Shown: in pieces, positions 1 to 8,801 of the stretch
Layout: the number at the start of each line of letters is the position of its first letter
How positions within the stretch are numbered: position 1 is the stretch's first letter
From: Streptosporangium carneum
GTDB taxonomy: Bacteria > Actinomycetota > Actinomycetes > Streptosporangiales > Streptosporangiaceae
Assembly: GCF_027922005.1 (NCBI RefSeq)
Contig: NZ_BSEV01000002.1
Coordinates: 248,001 to 312,000, forward strand
DNA length: 64,000 nt
Direction: 5' to 3'
Notes under the pieces: model-generated
What the model saw: the letters and a program-made list of their open reading frames with translations, nothing else
The model's database searches: none
What the model was told of the DNA's origin: nothing
Translations under genes and position numbers: made by a program

Positions 1-2
1 GC

Positions 3-800
3 GGCCCGCTGCCCGAGCACCAGTACGCCGCGGCGTGGTTCTCCGGCCTCACCGAGACCCAGCGACGCGAGTGGCTGCGGCTGTACTACGCCGACTTCGT
101 GGGCTGCAGGCTGCAGAACGGCCACTTCGGCGGCCAGGCCGAACAGACCGGGCAGACGGGGCAGGCGGAGACCGGGCAGACGGAAACCGGCCAGGTGTGG
201 CAGCCGGGACAGAGCGTCCAGACGGGCCAGGGGTCTCAGCCGGGCCAGGGGATCCCCGGGCAGGAAACCCAGCTCAGGCAGGAGACTCAGCCAGGTCAGG
301 AGACTCAGCCGGGCCAGGAGACCCGGGAGGTCAGGGGGCCTCAGGCGGGGCAGGCGGACCGGGCCGCCCGGTCGGGACGGGAACGGCGGGCGGAGCGAGG
401 AGCCGGGATCGGCCGGGAGGTCCGGTCAGGCCGGGAGGATCCCGCGTGGCGGGACGGCCCCGTTCACCGGGAGGGTCTGAGCGGTCAGGCCGGGCAGACG
501 GACGCAGACGTCGCGCACCGCCCGGACGGGCGACCGGGCGGGAGCGCCCAGGGCGGCCGGGGCCGGTCGCCGGACGGGAGCGCCCTGGCTGCTCCGGGCG
601 AGCCGGATCGTCGGGGAGGCCGCGCCGACCGGCACGCCGACCGGCGCGCTCCGGCGGGGCGGGACGTCGGGGACGCTCAGGTCCCCCCGGGCCGGCAGGC
701 TCCGCCGTCACACGGAGCTCGGGAAAGCCTCGGCGCGCCATGGGTCACGGGGCGGAGCGACGGCGGGCAGGAGAACGGGCGGCCGTCTCGGCGAAGCTGA
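3..800 (+). CDS. C-terminal part of an unknown protein with a Gln/Gly-rich repeat tail (partial)
   Basis: The gene enters from the left edge, so its start is missing. The first 40 visible residues look like ordinary folded protein, with an aromatic helix (RLYYADFVG). They are followed by a low-complexity tail rich in Gln, Gly, Thr and Glu that contains in-frame QETQPG-type repeats, coded by 15-bp tandem units around 276-320, and then an Arg/Gly/Asp-rich stretch up to the TGA. I do not recognise the family. The tail is probably disordered. The frame stays open over 265 codons, but because the DNA is so GC-rich other frames are open too, so the last third is less certain than the first. The next gene follows 55 bp downstream on the same strand and has its own Shine-Dalgarno. 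Confidence 0.5.
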   Translation, partial: GPLPEHQYAAAWFSGLTETQRREWLRLYYADFVGCRLQNGHFGGQAEQTGQTGQAETGQTETGQVWQPGQSVQTGQGSQPGQGIPGQETQLRQETQPGQETQPGQETREVRGPQAGQADRAARSGRERRAERGAGIGREVRSGREDPAWRDGPVHREGLSGQAGQTDADVAHRPDGRPGGSAQGGRGRSPDGSALAAPGEPDRRGGRADRHADRRAPAGRDVGDAQVPPGRQAPPSHGARESLGAPWVTGRSDGGQENGRPSRRS

Positions 801-855
801 CAAGATCGGCATAGGCTCGACGTGAGAACGCGGCCCCCGAGGGAAGGAGACCGCT

Positions 856-1530
856 GTGAATGCCCCCCTGGAAGCTCCACCGGAGGCGGTGCCCACACCC
901 CGCCGGAGAGGCTGGCGTCTGCTCGCCGGGCTGCTCGCCGTCGTGATCCTCCTCGTCGTGGGCGCCCGCCTGGCCTGGTCGTGGCTGGACCCGTTCGGCG
1001 AGACCACTGTCGACCGCAGCCAGCCCGTGCTGCTGGAGTCCATCCACAACCTCAGCCGCTTCGAGGCGGCGACCGGCAACTTCCAGGTCGTCGTCGACCT
1101 GGAGAAGGACGCCGCCTTCCTGCCCGACGCCGTCAAGGGAAGCCGGACCCTCTTCGTCGGCGCGGGCGGAGTCGACGCCTACGTCGACTTCGGCGGCCTC
1201 ACGACGGGCGCGCTGACCGTCTCCCCCGACCGCAGGGAGGTGACGGTGAGGCTGCCCCGCGCCCAGCTCGAGAAGCCCAACCTCGACAACAAGCGTTCCT
1301 ACGTCTACGCCCAGCAGCGCGGCCTCTTCGACCGGGTCCAGGACTTCCTGTCCTCCTCCCCCGGCGACCAGCAGGAGCTCTACGTGCTCGCCGAGAAGAA
1401 GATCGCCGAGGCGGCTCAGGCCAGTGACCTGCGCAACCGGGCCGACCAGAACACCAAGGCCATGCTGCAGGGCATGCTGACCGGCCTCGGCTTCGACAAG
1501 GTCACCGTCAAGTTCGCCGACCAGCCCTGA
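856..1530 (+). CDS. DUF4230 domain membrane-anchored protein
   Basis: This 224-residue protein has a short basic N-terminus, one transmembrane helix at about residues 21-40 (LLAGLLAVVILLVV), and a soluble domain of about 170 residues. The pattern (LLESIHNLSRFEAATGNFQ, later RGLFDRVQDF, ending in LTGLGFDKVTVKF) matches the DUF4230 family as I know it. The function of that family is unknown. One membrane anchor with the domain outside the cytoplasm is the likely topology. The GTG start was chosen because GGAAGGAGA ends 5 bp upstream. The gene converges on meaB, whose stop lies 46 bp away. I see no clear terminator between them. Confidence 0.8.
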   Translation: MNAPLEAPPEAVPTPRRRGWRLLAGLLAVVILLVVGARLAWSWLDPFGETTVDRSQPVLLESIHNLSRFEAATGNFQVVVDLEKDAAFLPDAVKGSRTLFVGAGGVDAYVDFGGLTTGALTVSPDRREVTVRLPRAQLEKPNLDNKRSYVYAQQRGLFDRVQDFLSSSPGDQQELYVLAEKKIAEAAQASDLRNRADQNTKAMLQGMLTGLGFDKVTVKFADQP

Positions 1531-1576
1531 CCTTCGGAGATCGCCGAACGGCCGCGGAAACCCCGTCGGCGGCCGT

Positions 1577-2572
1577 TCAGCGGTCGTCGACGGCCGCCAT
1601 GAGCTCGTCGGCGGCGCGGTAGGGGTCGAGGCCGTCGTCGAGCACGCGGGTGGCGAGGGCGTCCAGGCGCCGGTCGCCGTGGAGGTGGGCGAAGCGGGAG
1701 CGGAGGGCGGCCAGGGCGATCGCCTCGATCTCGTCGCGAGCCCTGACATGGCGTCTGCGGCCCAGCTCGCCCGACTTCTCCAGATAGGCCAGATGGGCGT
1801 CCAGGGCGTCGACCAGGTCCTCCGCCCCCTCACCCCGGTAGGCGACGGTCGGCACGATCGGCGGTTTCCAGTCACGCTCGACCAGGGCGAGCATGTTGCG
1901 CAGCTCGCGCACCGCCGCCTGCGCGCCGTCGCGGTCGGCCTTGTTGACCACGAACACGTCCGCGATCTCCAGGATGCCCGCCTTGGCGGCCTGGACGCCG
2001 TCACCCATTCCCGGGGCGAGCAGCACGATGGTGGTGTCGGCCAGTGAGGCGATGTCCACCTCGGCCTGCCCGACCCCGACGGTCTCGATGAGGATGACCT
2101 CGCATCCCGCGGCCTCGAGGACGCGGAGCGCCTGGGGGGTGGCCCAGGACAGGCCCCCCAGGTGACCGCGGCTGGCCATCGACCGGATGAACACCTCGGG
2201 ATCGGTGGCGTGGTCCTGCATCCGCACCCGGTCGCCCAGCAGCGCCCCGCCGGTGAACGGCGAGGAGGGGTCGACGGCGAGCACGCCGACCCTTCTGCCC
2301 TGCTTGCGGAAGGCCTGGACGAGCATTCCGGTCGAGGTGGACTTGCCCACGCCCGGCGAGCCGGTGAGCCCGATGATGCGGGCCCGGTTCGGACGGTCGG
2401 CGCACAACCGCGTCATGATCTCTCTGAGCAGCGGCGAGCCGTTCTCCACCAGGGAGATCAGCCTGGCCACGGCGCGCGGCTGCCCGGAACGTGCCCGCGC
2501 GACCAGGTCGGAGACCTCGACGGCGGAGGCCCGCCCCTCGCGGGGGGCGGGACCCGAACCGTTCACGGTCAC
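1577..2572 (-). CDS. meaB: Methylmalonyl-CoA mutase-associated GTPase MeaB
   Basis: This 331-residue G3E/ArgK-type GTPase matches the usual family length. Walker A is GSPGVGKS at about residues 71-78, with [11 protein letters not shown] just before it; further motifs are [17 protein letters not shown] and VVNKADRDG (the NKxD base-recognition motif). MeaB proteins chaperone cobalamin-dependent acyl-CoA mutases, gating adenosylcobalamin loading and protecting the mutase from inactivation. The GTG start overlaps the TGA of the upstream thiolase by four bases (GTGA), which indicates translational coupling. No mutase gene lies in this window, so the partner is probably encoded elsewhere. The epimerase just beyond the thiolase and the adenosyltransferase at 21.3 kb belong to the same pathway. 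Confidence 0.93.
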   Translation of the reverse strand: MTVNGSGPAPREGRASAVEVSDLVARARSGQPRAVARLISLVENGSPLLREIMTRLCADRPNRARIIGLTGSPGVGKSTSTGMLVQAFRKQGRRVGVLAVDPSSPFTGGALLGDRVRMQDHATDPEVFIRSMASRGHLGGLSWATPQALRVLEAAGCEVILIETVGVGQAEVDIASLADTTIVLLAPGMGDGVQAAKAGILEIADVFVVNKADRDGAQAAVRELRNMLALVERDWKPPIVPTVAYRGEGAEDLVDALDAHLAYLEKSGELGRRRHVRARDEIEAIALAALRSRFAHLHGDRRLDALATRVLDDGLDPYRAADELMAAVDDR

Positions 2573-3756
2573 TCCGCGGGAACGCGGATGATCAGGGCGT
2601 CGCCCTGGCCGCCGCCGCCGCACAGGCCCGCGGCCCCCAGCCCGCCGCCCCTGCGCCTGAGCTCGTGAGCCAGGGCCAGGACGATGCGGGCGCCCGAGGC
2701 GCCGATCGGGTGACCGACGGCGATGCCTCCGCCGTTGACGTTGACCTTGTCGAGCGGGACGCCGAGCTCCTTGGCCGACTGGAGGACGACCTGGGCGAAG
2801 GCCTCGTTGATCTCCAGCAGGTCGAGGTCGTCGACCGAGAGTCCCTGCTTGCCGAGGGCGTGCCTGATGGCGTTCGCGGGCTGGGACTGCAGCGAGTTGT
2901 CCGGGCCGGCCACGTTGCCGTGCGCGCCGATCTCCGCCAGCCACTCCAGGCCCAGCTCCTCGGCCTTGGCCTTGGACATCACGACGACCGCGCAGGCGCC
3001 GTCGGAGATCTGCGAGGCGGAGCCTGCGGTGATCGTGCCGTCCTTGCTGAACGCGGGACGCAGCCGTGCCAGGACCTCGACCGTGGTGTCGGCCCGCACG
3101 CCCTCGTCGGCGGCGAAGATCACCGGCTCTCCCTTGCGCTGCGGGATCGGCACCGGGACGATCTCGTCGTCGAGCACGCCGTTCTTGATGGCGGCGGCGG
3201 CCAGCTCGTGGGAGCGCGCGGAGAAGGCGTCCTGCTCCTCGCGGGTCAGGCCGAGACGCGCGTTGTGCCGCTCGGTCGACTCACCCATGGAGACCTGGTC
3301 GTAGGCGTCGGAGAGGCCGTCGAAGGCCATCGAGTCCACGATGCCCGCGTCGCCGTACTTCACCCCCCTGCGCAGGCCGGGCAGCAGGTGCGGGGCGTTC
3401 GACATGGACTCCATGCCGCCCGCGACCACGACGTCGAACTCGCCCGCCCTGATGAGCTGGTCGGCGAGCGCGATGGCGTCGAGTCCGGACAGGCAGACCT
3501 TGTTGATCGTCAGCGACGGCACGGTCATCGGGATCCCGGCCCTGACGGCGGCCTGGCGGGCGGGGATCTGGCCCGCTCCGGCCTGGAGGACCTGACCCAT
3601 GATCACGTACTGCACGGCCTCTGGAGCGACGCCGGAGCGCTCCAGCGCGGCCTTGATGGCGATGCCGCCGAGCTCGACGGCCGACAGGCCGGACAGTGAG
3701 CCGAGCAACCGCCCGATGGGGGTGCGAGCTCCGGCGACGATGACGGAACCAGACAT
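2569..3756 (-). CDS. Acetyl-CoA C-acetyltransferase (thiolase)
   Basis: This 395-residue thiolase of the biosynthetic/degradative acetoacetyl-CoA type is of standard length. The acylated cysteine is in NKVCLSG (about C88). The other catalytic residues are in GHPIGASG (about H349) and CGGGGQG (about C379), and NEAFA is also present. It should condense two acetyl-CoA or cleave 3-ketoacyl-CoA. The start ATG was chosen for the GGAGGCCCC sequence just upstream and for alignment of the N-terminal [11 protein letters not shown] with the family start. The same reading frame stays open far upstream, but that part is antisense to the epimerase gene. The gene is co-transcribed with meaB and divergent from the epimerase; the 84-bp gap contains a 12-bp palindrome. 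Confidence 0.94.
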   Translation of the reverse strand: MSGSVIVAGARTPIGRLLGSLSGLSAVELGGIAIKAALERSGVAPEAVQYVIMGQVLQAGAGQIPARQAAVRAGIPMTVPSLTINKVCLSGLDAIALADQLIRAGEFDVVVAGGMESMSNAPHLLPGLRRGVKYGDAGIVDSMAFDGLSDAYDQVSMGESTERHNARLGLTREEQDAFSARSHELAAAAIKNGVLDDEIVPVPIPQRKGEPVIFAADEGVRADTTVEVLARLRPAFSKDGTITAGSASQISDGACAVVVMSKAKAEELGLEWLAEIGAHGNVAGPDNSLQSQPANAIRHALGKQGLSVDDLDLLEINEAFAQVVLQSAKELGVPLDKVNVNGGGIAVGHPIGASGARIVLALAHELRRRGGGLGAAGLCGGGGQGDALIIRVPAE

Positions 3757-3799
3757 AGCAGGGGCCTCCCTGGCGGGGCTTGGGACGACTTTGCCACCA

Positions 3800-3811
3800 T
3801 ACCCATGGGTA
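3800..3811. promoter_or_regulatory. TACCCATGGGTA palindrome between thiolase and epimerase
   Basis: A perfect 12-bp palindrome sits in the 84-bp divergent gap, 44 bp upstream of the thiolase ATG and 30 bp upstream of the epimerase ATG. It is a candidate operator for both. Confidence 0.35.
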
Positions 3812-3840
3812 CCCAAGCAAGCGCCATGGAGGTTGGGCAT

Positions 3841-4263
3841 ATGTTCATGCGGATCGATCATGTGGGAATCGCCTGCCATGACCTGGAGGAGAAGATCGCT
3901 CTCTTCGAGCAGACCTTCGAGCTCACGGTGGTGGCACGCGAGGTGAACGAGGAGCAGGGAGTCAAGGAGGCGATGCTGCACATAGCGGACGGAAACGGCG
4001 GCGGCTCCTACATCCAGCTCCTCGAACCGCTCGGCCCCGACACACCGGTCGGCAAATTCCTGGCCAAGCGCGGCGAAGGGGTGCACCACGTGGCGTTCGG
4101 CGTCCCGGACGTGGCGGAGGCGATGCGGGAGATCGGCGGCAAGGGGGTCAGGCTTCTCGACGAGAAGCCCCGGCACGGCACGATGGGCTCCTCGATCGCT
4201 TTCCTGCATCCCAAGGACGTCGGAGGAATGCTCACCGAACTCGTGCAGGCTCCAAAGCACTAA
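3841..4263 (+). CDS. mce: Methylmalonyl-CoA epimerase
   Basis: This 140-residue VOC-fold (glyoxalase-like) protein interconverts (2R)- and (2S)-methylmalonyl-CoA, linking propionyl-CoA carboxylation to the B12-dependent mutase. The N-terminal RIDHVGIA gives metal ligand H7, HHVAF gives the second-half ligand at H82 or H83, and LTELV gives E133. GSYIQLLEP and [13 protein letters not shown] are typical of the epimerase. ATG 3841 was preferred over the in-frame ATGs at 3805 and 3829 because GGAGG sits 8 bp upstream and the family begins directly before RIDHVG. The gene is divergent from thiolase-meaB, a grouping I recall from Streptomyces and mycobacteria. Confidence 0.93.
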   Translation: MFMRIDHVGIACHDLEEKIALFEQTFELTVVAREVNEEQGVKEAMLHIADGNGGGSYIQLLEPLGPDTPVGKFLAKRGEGVHHVAFGVPDVAEAMREIGGKGVRLLDEKPRHGTMGSSIAFLHPKDVGGMLTELVQAPKH

Positions 4264-4462
4264 AGGCACGCCATGTCAAATGTAAGAAACGTTCATACGT
4301 AACAAGTCACGCAGAAAGCCAGAGGAGACCGACAACTCGGCAACTCCAGAGTACGCTGGCCTACCACCGGACGTGTGGATCCCGCCCCGGCTCCCGCCTT
4401 GGATGTCCGTAATCCCCCGTCCGGCCCGTGTAGCCGTCTCGACAACCCAGGATCGAGCCTCC

Positions 4463-5743
4463 ATGCAGTCCGACATCGACGCCCAGCTCAACAATTTCTT
4501 CGAAGACGCTCCCGCCCGGGAATTCGACGTGGTGCTCCGCGGCTATGACCGGCACCAGGTCCACGACCACCTCAAGCAAGTCGACAACGAACTGCGTCAG
4601 ACCAGAGAGCAGCTTCAGAGCCTGCAGAGAGACCTCTCCGACTCCCAGCGTCAGTTGCAGGAGCAGGAGCGTCCCACCTACTCCGGTCTCGGCGCGCGCA
4701 TCGAGCAGCTGCTCCGTCTCGCCGAGGAGCAGGCGACCGAGCTGGTCCAGGCCGCCCGTTCGGAGGCGAACGAGATCAAGGCCGCGTCCAAGGTCGACGC
4801 CGCGGACCTGCGCGCCGCCGCCGAGAACGAGGCGGCGGAGAAGCGCGCCCTCGCCACCCGCGAGGCCGACGACATGCGCACCACCGCGGAACGGGAGGCC
4901 GAGGAGATCCGCTCGACCGCCCGCCGCGAGGCCGACGAGCTGACCGCGACCACCGAGCGCGAGGTCGCCAAGCTGCGGGCGACCGCCGACCACGAGGTCG
5001 CCGAGAAGCGGGCCGACGCCGAGCGCGAGATCGCCAAGCTGCGCACGACCACCGAGCGCGAGGTCGCCCAGCTGCGCGCCTCCACCAAGCGCGAGCGCGA
5101 CGAGATCCTCACCACCGCCAAGCGCCAGGCCGACGAGATGCGCGCCCAGGCCCAGCGGGTCCTCGAGGAGTCCGAGGCCAAGCGCGCCCAGGACGAGGCC
5201 GAGTTCGAGATCCAGCTCGCATCCCGCCGCGAGGAGGCGGAGCGCCAGGAGGCAGAGCGCCACGCCACCGCGCAGGCCAACACCCAGAAGCTGGTCTCCG
5301 AGGCCGAGCAGCGCGCGGCCACCGCCGAGCAGCGCGCCACCAAGGCGACCCAGCAGGCCGAGCAGACCCGCCGCGAGGCCGACACCCACGCCAAGCAGCT
5401 GCTCGCCAACGCCCGCAAGAACGCCGACCAGCTGGTGGCCGACGCCAAGGCGAGCGCCGAGTCGATCGTCTCCGAGGCCAAGTCCGAGGCCGAGCGCAGC
5501 CGTTCCGTGGCCCAGCGCCAGGTCGACGAGCTGACCCGCCAGCGCGACAGCATCACCAGCCACCTCGCGCAGCTGCGCCAGCTGCTCGGCGGCGCGCCGC
5601 TCCCGGCCGCGGACCCGGAGCCGGCGATCACCGCCGCCCCGCCGAAGCCGGCGATCCCGGCCTCGAACGGCAGCGAGAAGCCGGTCACGGCCGCCGCGAA
5701 GGCTCCGGCCAAGGACGACGACGCGGAGTGGTGGCAGGAGTAG
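4463..5743 (+). CDS. DivIVA/Scy/FilP-like coiled-coil polarity protein
   Basis: The 426-residue protein opens with a DivIVA-type head (EFDVVLRGYDRHQVHDHL, about residues 19-36). It continues as one long, highly charged coiled coil of Ala/Glu/Arg/Lys heptads with READE/REAEEIR-like repeats to about residue 375, then a Pro/Ala-rich tail ending in an acidic DDDAEWWQE. In Streptomyces coelicolor the cytoskeletal proteins FilP and Scy are encoded beside the epimerase gene. This gene holds the same position, so a role in polar growth is inferred from synteny and architecture. It is shorter than Scy and longer than FilP. ATG 4463 was chosen because the DivIVA head follows directly; the Shine-Dalgarno is weak. 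A hairpin terminator follows the stop. Confidence 0.82.
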   Translation: MQSDIDAQLNNFFEDAPAREFDVVLRGYDRHQVHDHLKQVDNELRQTREQLQSLQRDLSDSQRQLQEQERPTYSGLGARIEQLLRLAEEQATELVQAARSEANEIKAASKVDAADLRAAAENEAAEKRALATREADDMRTTAEREAEEIRSTARREADELTATTEREVAKLRATADHEVAEKRADAEREIAKLRTTTEREVAQLRASTKRERDEILTTAKRQADEMRAQAQRVLEESEAKRAQDEAEFEIQLASRREEAERQEAERHATAQANTQKLVSEAEQRAATAEQRATKATQQAEQTRREADTHAKQLLANARKNADQLVADAKASAESIVSEAKSEAERSRSVAQRQVDELTRQRDSITSHLAQLRQLLGGAPLPAADPEPAITAAPPKPAIPASNGSEKPVTAAAKAPAKDDDAEWWQE

Positions 5744-5773
5744 GCACCGCGCAACGGGGCGTTGTCGACGGCT

Positions 5774-5814
5774 AAGAGAGAGCCTGGTGACCTTGATGGT
5801 CGCTAGGCTCTCTT
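5774..5814 (+). terminator. Terminator after the Scy/FilP-like gene
   Basis: A 9-bp perfect stem (5777-5785 with 5805-5813) is stabilised by an inner GACC/GGTC pairing, beginning about 30 bp after the stop. TTGT follows. Its right arm overlaps a TAGGCT that could be a -10 element of the AI-2E gene. Confidence 0.65.
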
Positions 5815-5868
5815 GTCGTGTTACCGCCGTCTCGTACGGCCTCGCCTCCCCCACCGCCAGGAGCAGCC

Positions 5869-7110
5869 GTGCCCGAAGCGTCCCAGACAGCCGACGCCGC
5901 CGAGACGCCCTCGACTGCCCCCGGCCTTCCCCCCTCCCCTCGGGAGCCCGACTCCCACGAGGCGTCGCACTCCCCGGGAGCGCCGGACTCGCCGGACTCA
6001 GGAGGGGCGCGCGACCTTCGGGGGACGGCCGACTCCCCGAAGAGGCCTGACGAGGACGCCGCGCCGTACGGCAAGCCGGGCAAGCCCCTGAGCAGGAGCC
6101 CGTTCCTGGTCGGCCTGACCGCGGGAATGGGCCTGCTGACCGCGTGGGCACTGGCCCAGGCCCTGGTCACGGCGCGCGGCGTGATCGTGTTGATCGTGGT
6201 GGCGATGTTCCTCGCCGTCGGGCTCAACCCGGCCGTCGAGTCCCTGCAACGGCGGCGGATGCCCCGGCGCGGAGCGATCTCGATCGTCTTCGGCGCGGTC
6301 ATCCTGTTCTTCGTGCTCTTCGGCCTGGCGATCGTCCCGCCGGTGAGCCAGCAGGCCGCCTCCTTCGTCAGCGCGGTGCCGGGATACGTCAAGGAGCTCC
6401 TGGCCAATCCCACCCTCAGGGGACTCGACAGCGAGTACCAGATCCTGACCAGGATCGGCGACTACATCACCAGCGGCGGCCTCGCCCAGACCGTGGCCGG
6501 GGGCCTGGTCGGCGCGAGCGCGGTGGTGTTCGACGCCTTCTTCTCCGGGGTCACGCTGCTGGTGCTGACGCTGTACTTCCTCGGCTCGCTGCCCTCGATC
6601 AAGGACTACCTCTTCAGGCTCGTGCCGAGCAGCCGCAGGGAGCGGACCAGGGCGCTCGGCGACGAGGTGCTCGACGGCATCGGCGGCTACGTGGCGGGCA
6701 ACCTGCTGATCTCGGTGATCGCGGGTGTCGTCACCTGGGTGTTCCTCGCGGTCCTGGACGTGCGGTACGCCCTGGCCCTGGCCCTGGTCATGGCGGTCAC
6801 CGACCTGATCCCGCTGGTCGGCGCGACGATCGGCGCGGCGCTGGTGAGCCTGATCGCGCTACTGCAGTCGGGGACTCTCGGCATCGCCTGCGCGATCTTC
6901 TTCCTGGTCTACCAGCAGATCGAGAACTACCTGATCTACCCGCGCGTCATGAAGCGCTCCGTGGACGTGGCGCCCGCGGTCACCGTGATCGCCGCGCTGT
7001 TCGGCGGCGCGCTGATGGGCATCGTGGGGGCGCTGCTGGCCATCCCGGTGGCCGCGGCGATCGCGCTGGTCATCCGTGAGGTGGTGCTCCCCCGGCAAGC
7101 TCGGCTGTGA
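5869..7110 (+). CDS. AI-2E family transporter (permease-like membrane protein)
   Basis: The 413-residue protein starts with about 75 disordered Pro/Ser/Glu-rich residues. About eight transmembrane helices follow, with the family motifs FLAVGLNPAVE, PPVSQQAASFV near the middle, and DLIPLVGATIGAAL plus QQIENYLIYPRVM near the end. The family includes exporters of AI-2 and Na+/Li+:H+ antiporters, so the substrate cannot be given. GTG 5869 was preferred because AGGAG lies 5 bp upstream. An earlier in-frame GTG at 5818 sits 8 bp behind a TAGGCT -10-like element and could be a leaderless start. The last 41 bp overlap the convergent hydrolase gene. Confidence 0.87.
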   Translation: MPEASQTADAAETPSTAPGLPPSPREPDSHEASHSPGAPDSPDSGGARDLRGTADSPKRPDEDAAPYGKPGKPLSRSPFLVGLTAGMGLLTAWALAQALVTARGVIVLIVVAMFLAVGLNPAVESLQRRRMPRRGAISIVFGAVILFFVLFGLAIVPPVSQQAASFVSAVPGYVKELLANPTLRGLDSEYQILTRIGDYITSGGLAQTVAGGLVGASAVVFDAFFSGVTLLVLTLYFLGSLPSIKDYLFRLVPSSRRERTRALGDEVLDGIGGYVAGNLLISVIAGVVTWVFLAVLDVRYALALALVMAVTDLIPLVGATIGAALVSLIALLQSGTLGIACAIFFLVYQQIENYLIYPRVMKRSVDVAPAVTVIAALFGGALMGIVGALLAIPVAAAIALVIREVVLPRQARL

Positions 7111-7924
7111 AGGCGGCCACGGCCCGGTTGAACGCCTCAGGCTGTTCGAGCGCGCTCAGGTGCCCCGCCTTCTCGATCACGGTCAGGTGCCCGTCGGGCA
7201 GGGCCTCGACCATCGCCTCCGCGTCGGCGGGCGGGCAGACCTCGTCCTCCTCCCCCACGATCACCAGGGCGGGGACCCCGAGCCCGCGCAGGGTGTCGAA
7301 GGAGTCGGGACGGCCCGCCATGGCCCGCTGGGCCCAGGCGACCGCCCGCGGCGGGGCCGACTGGACCAGGCCGCGCACCCTGCCGAACACCATCGCCCTG
7401 CGCTGCACGGTGGTCCGCCCCACCAGCGCCGGCAGCACCTCCTCGACCAGGACGGAGGAGCCGCTGTCGAGCACCGCGGCGGCGACGCGCTCGCGGTTCG
7501 CCCTGGCCGCCTCCGTGTCGGCGCCGGCCCTGGTGTTGGCGAGGATCACCCCCAGCAGCCGGTCGGGGTGACGTCTGCACATGGCCATCGTCACGTAGCC
7601 GCCCATGGACTGGCCGCCGATCACGGCCCGGTCGAAGCCCTCGCGGTCGAGCAGGCGCGCGACGTCGTCGGCCATCACGTCGAGGGACGGCTCGTCGTCG
7701 CCGAGCACGGAGCCGCCGAAGCCGCGCATGTCGGGGGTGACGACCTTGCAGACGGCGGCGAGCCCCTCCCGCTGCGCCAGCCACATCGCCGACGACAGCG
7801 GGAACGCGTGAAGGAGGACGACGGGGAGTCCCTCCCCGGCGGATCGTGTGTACAGCTGCACGCTGTCCACCGTAGTCCCGGGCCCACGTCCTGACACCCC
7901 TCCGTGCGCGACGAGTCGCGTCAC
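7070..7924 (-). CDS. Alpha/beta-fold hydrolase
   Basis: This protein of up to 284 residues has the fold's landmarks in order: LLHAFPLSSAMW (oxyanion HxxP-like region), DMRGFGGS, the nucleophile elbow GGQSMGGYV (Ser), an acidic residue in VGEEDEVCPP, and the catalytic His in KAGHLSALEQPE. It resembles 3-oxoadipate enol-lactonase and related esterases in outline. No aromatic-catabolism genes are nearby, so the substrate is unknown. GTG 7924 gives the longest frame. GTG 7870, directly before DSVQLYTR, would begin closer to the conserved domain. Neither has a strong Shine-Dalgarno. The gene converges on and overlaps the AI-2E gene. Confidence 0.85.
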   Translation of the reverse strand: MTRLVAHGGVSGRGPGTTVDSVQLYTRSAGEGLPVVLLHAFPLSSAMWLAQREGLAAVCKVVTPDMRGFGGSVLGDDEPSLDVMADDVARLLDREGFDRAVIGGQSMGGYVTMAMCRRHPDRLLGVILANTRAGADTEAARANRERVAAAVLDSGSSVLVEEVLPALVGRTTVQRRAMVFGRVRGLVQSAPPRAVAWAQRAMAGRPDSFDTLRGLGVPALVIVGEEDEVCPPADAEAMVEALPDGHLTVIEKAGHLSALEQPEAFNRAVAAFTAELAGGAPPHG

Positions 7925-7961
7925 GGCGACACACCCGCGCAGGGACGGGGACGGGGAGCGG

Positions 7962-8675
7962 CTATGAGCCGGGGACCTCGGTGGGCAGCGGGAAGGCCGC
8001 CGGGTTGACCCGCCGGACGATCTCGTTGAGGACGATCCGCACGTACGGCTCGCCGACCCACAGGTGCTTGGCCCCGTCGACCCCGACGACCTCCGCCTGG
8101 GGCGCCCGGGCGAACCTGGCCCTGGCCTCCTGCGGTCTGAGGTAGTCGTCGAACTCGGGGACCAGCGCCGTCAGCGGACGGCCGAACGCCGCCCAGGCGT
8201 CGAGGTCGGCGTCGCCCGCCCGGTGCAGCGGCGGGGAGAGCAGGACGGCTCCCGTCACGAGCGGATCGCGCCCCCACTTGAGCGTCAGCTCGGTGCCGAA
8301 GGACCAGCCGACCAGCCACGCCTGCGGCAGATCGTGGAAGTCGGCGTACTCAAGCGCCGCGGCGACGTCGAAGCGCTCGTCCTCCCCACCGCCGAAGACG
8401 CCGTCCGAGGTGCCGCGCTCGGAGGAGGTGCCGCGCGTGTTGAACCGCAGCACCGCCAGATCCGCCAGCGCGGGCAGCCGGTTGGCGGCCTTGCGGTAGA
8501 CGTGGCTGTCCATCATGCCGCCGTGCGTCGGCAGCGGGTGCAGGCAGATCAGCGTGGCCACCGGCGGCCGGTCCAGGGGAAGGGCCAGCTCTCCGACGAG
8601 CTTCAGCCCGTCCCCGGTGTGCAGCTCGATCGGCTCCCTGCGTGCCGGCAGCACCGTCGAGGCCCTGATCTCCAT
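7962..8675 (-). CDS. Alpha/beta hydrolase (dienelactone-hydrolase/aminopeptidase-like)
   Basis: This 237-residue compact alpha/beta hydrolase shows CLHPLPTHGGMMDSHVY at the oxyanion loop, RFNTRGTSSERGTSDG, the nucleophile elbow VGWSFGTEL (Ser) and the C-terminal DGAKHLWVGE carrying the catalytic His. It belongs to the group annotated as alpha/beta-superfamily hydrolases, often close to acyl-CoA genes; its substrate is unknown. ATG 8675 was chosen for the upstream GGAGAG and because the protein begins with a short beta strand before the core. The frame extends further upstream without RBS support. It lies between the other hydrolase and the zinc-ribbon gene, all on the same strand. Confidence 0.84.
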   Translation of the reverse strand: MEIRASTVLPARREPIELHTGDGLKLVGELALPLDRPPVATLICLHPLPTHGGMMDSHVYRKAANRLPALADLAVLRFNTRGTSSERGTSDGVFGGGEDERFDVAAALEYADFHDLPQAWLVGWSFGTELTLKWGRDPLVTGAVLLSPPLHRAGDADLDAWAAFGRPLTALVPEFDDYLRPQEARARFARAPQAEVVGVDGAKHLWVGEPYVRIVLNEIVRRVNPAAFPLPTEVPGS

Positions 8676-8801
8676 GTCTCTCCTCACTGACTCGCCGGAC
8701 CGGCCGGTCCGTCCGGCTTCGCCCCGCCGTTCGGCGAGGCTCCGCGCCCGGCCCGGCCACTTTCCCACCCCCCGGCCCCTCGTCCGGCACCGGGGCCGCT
8801 C

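Noticed and set aside
5818-5868. Upstream GTG start of the AI-2E gene
   Set aside because: Possible as a leaderless start behind TAGGCT, but the GTG at 5869 has a proper AGGAG; kept only as an alternative.
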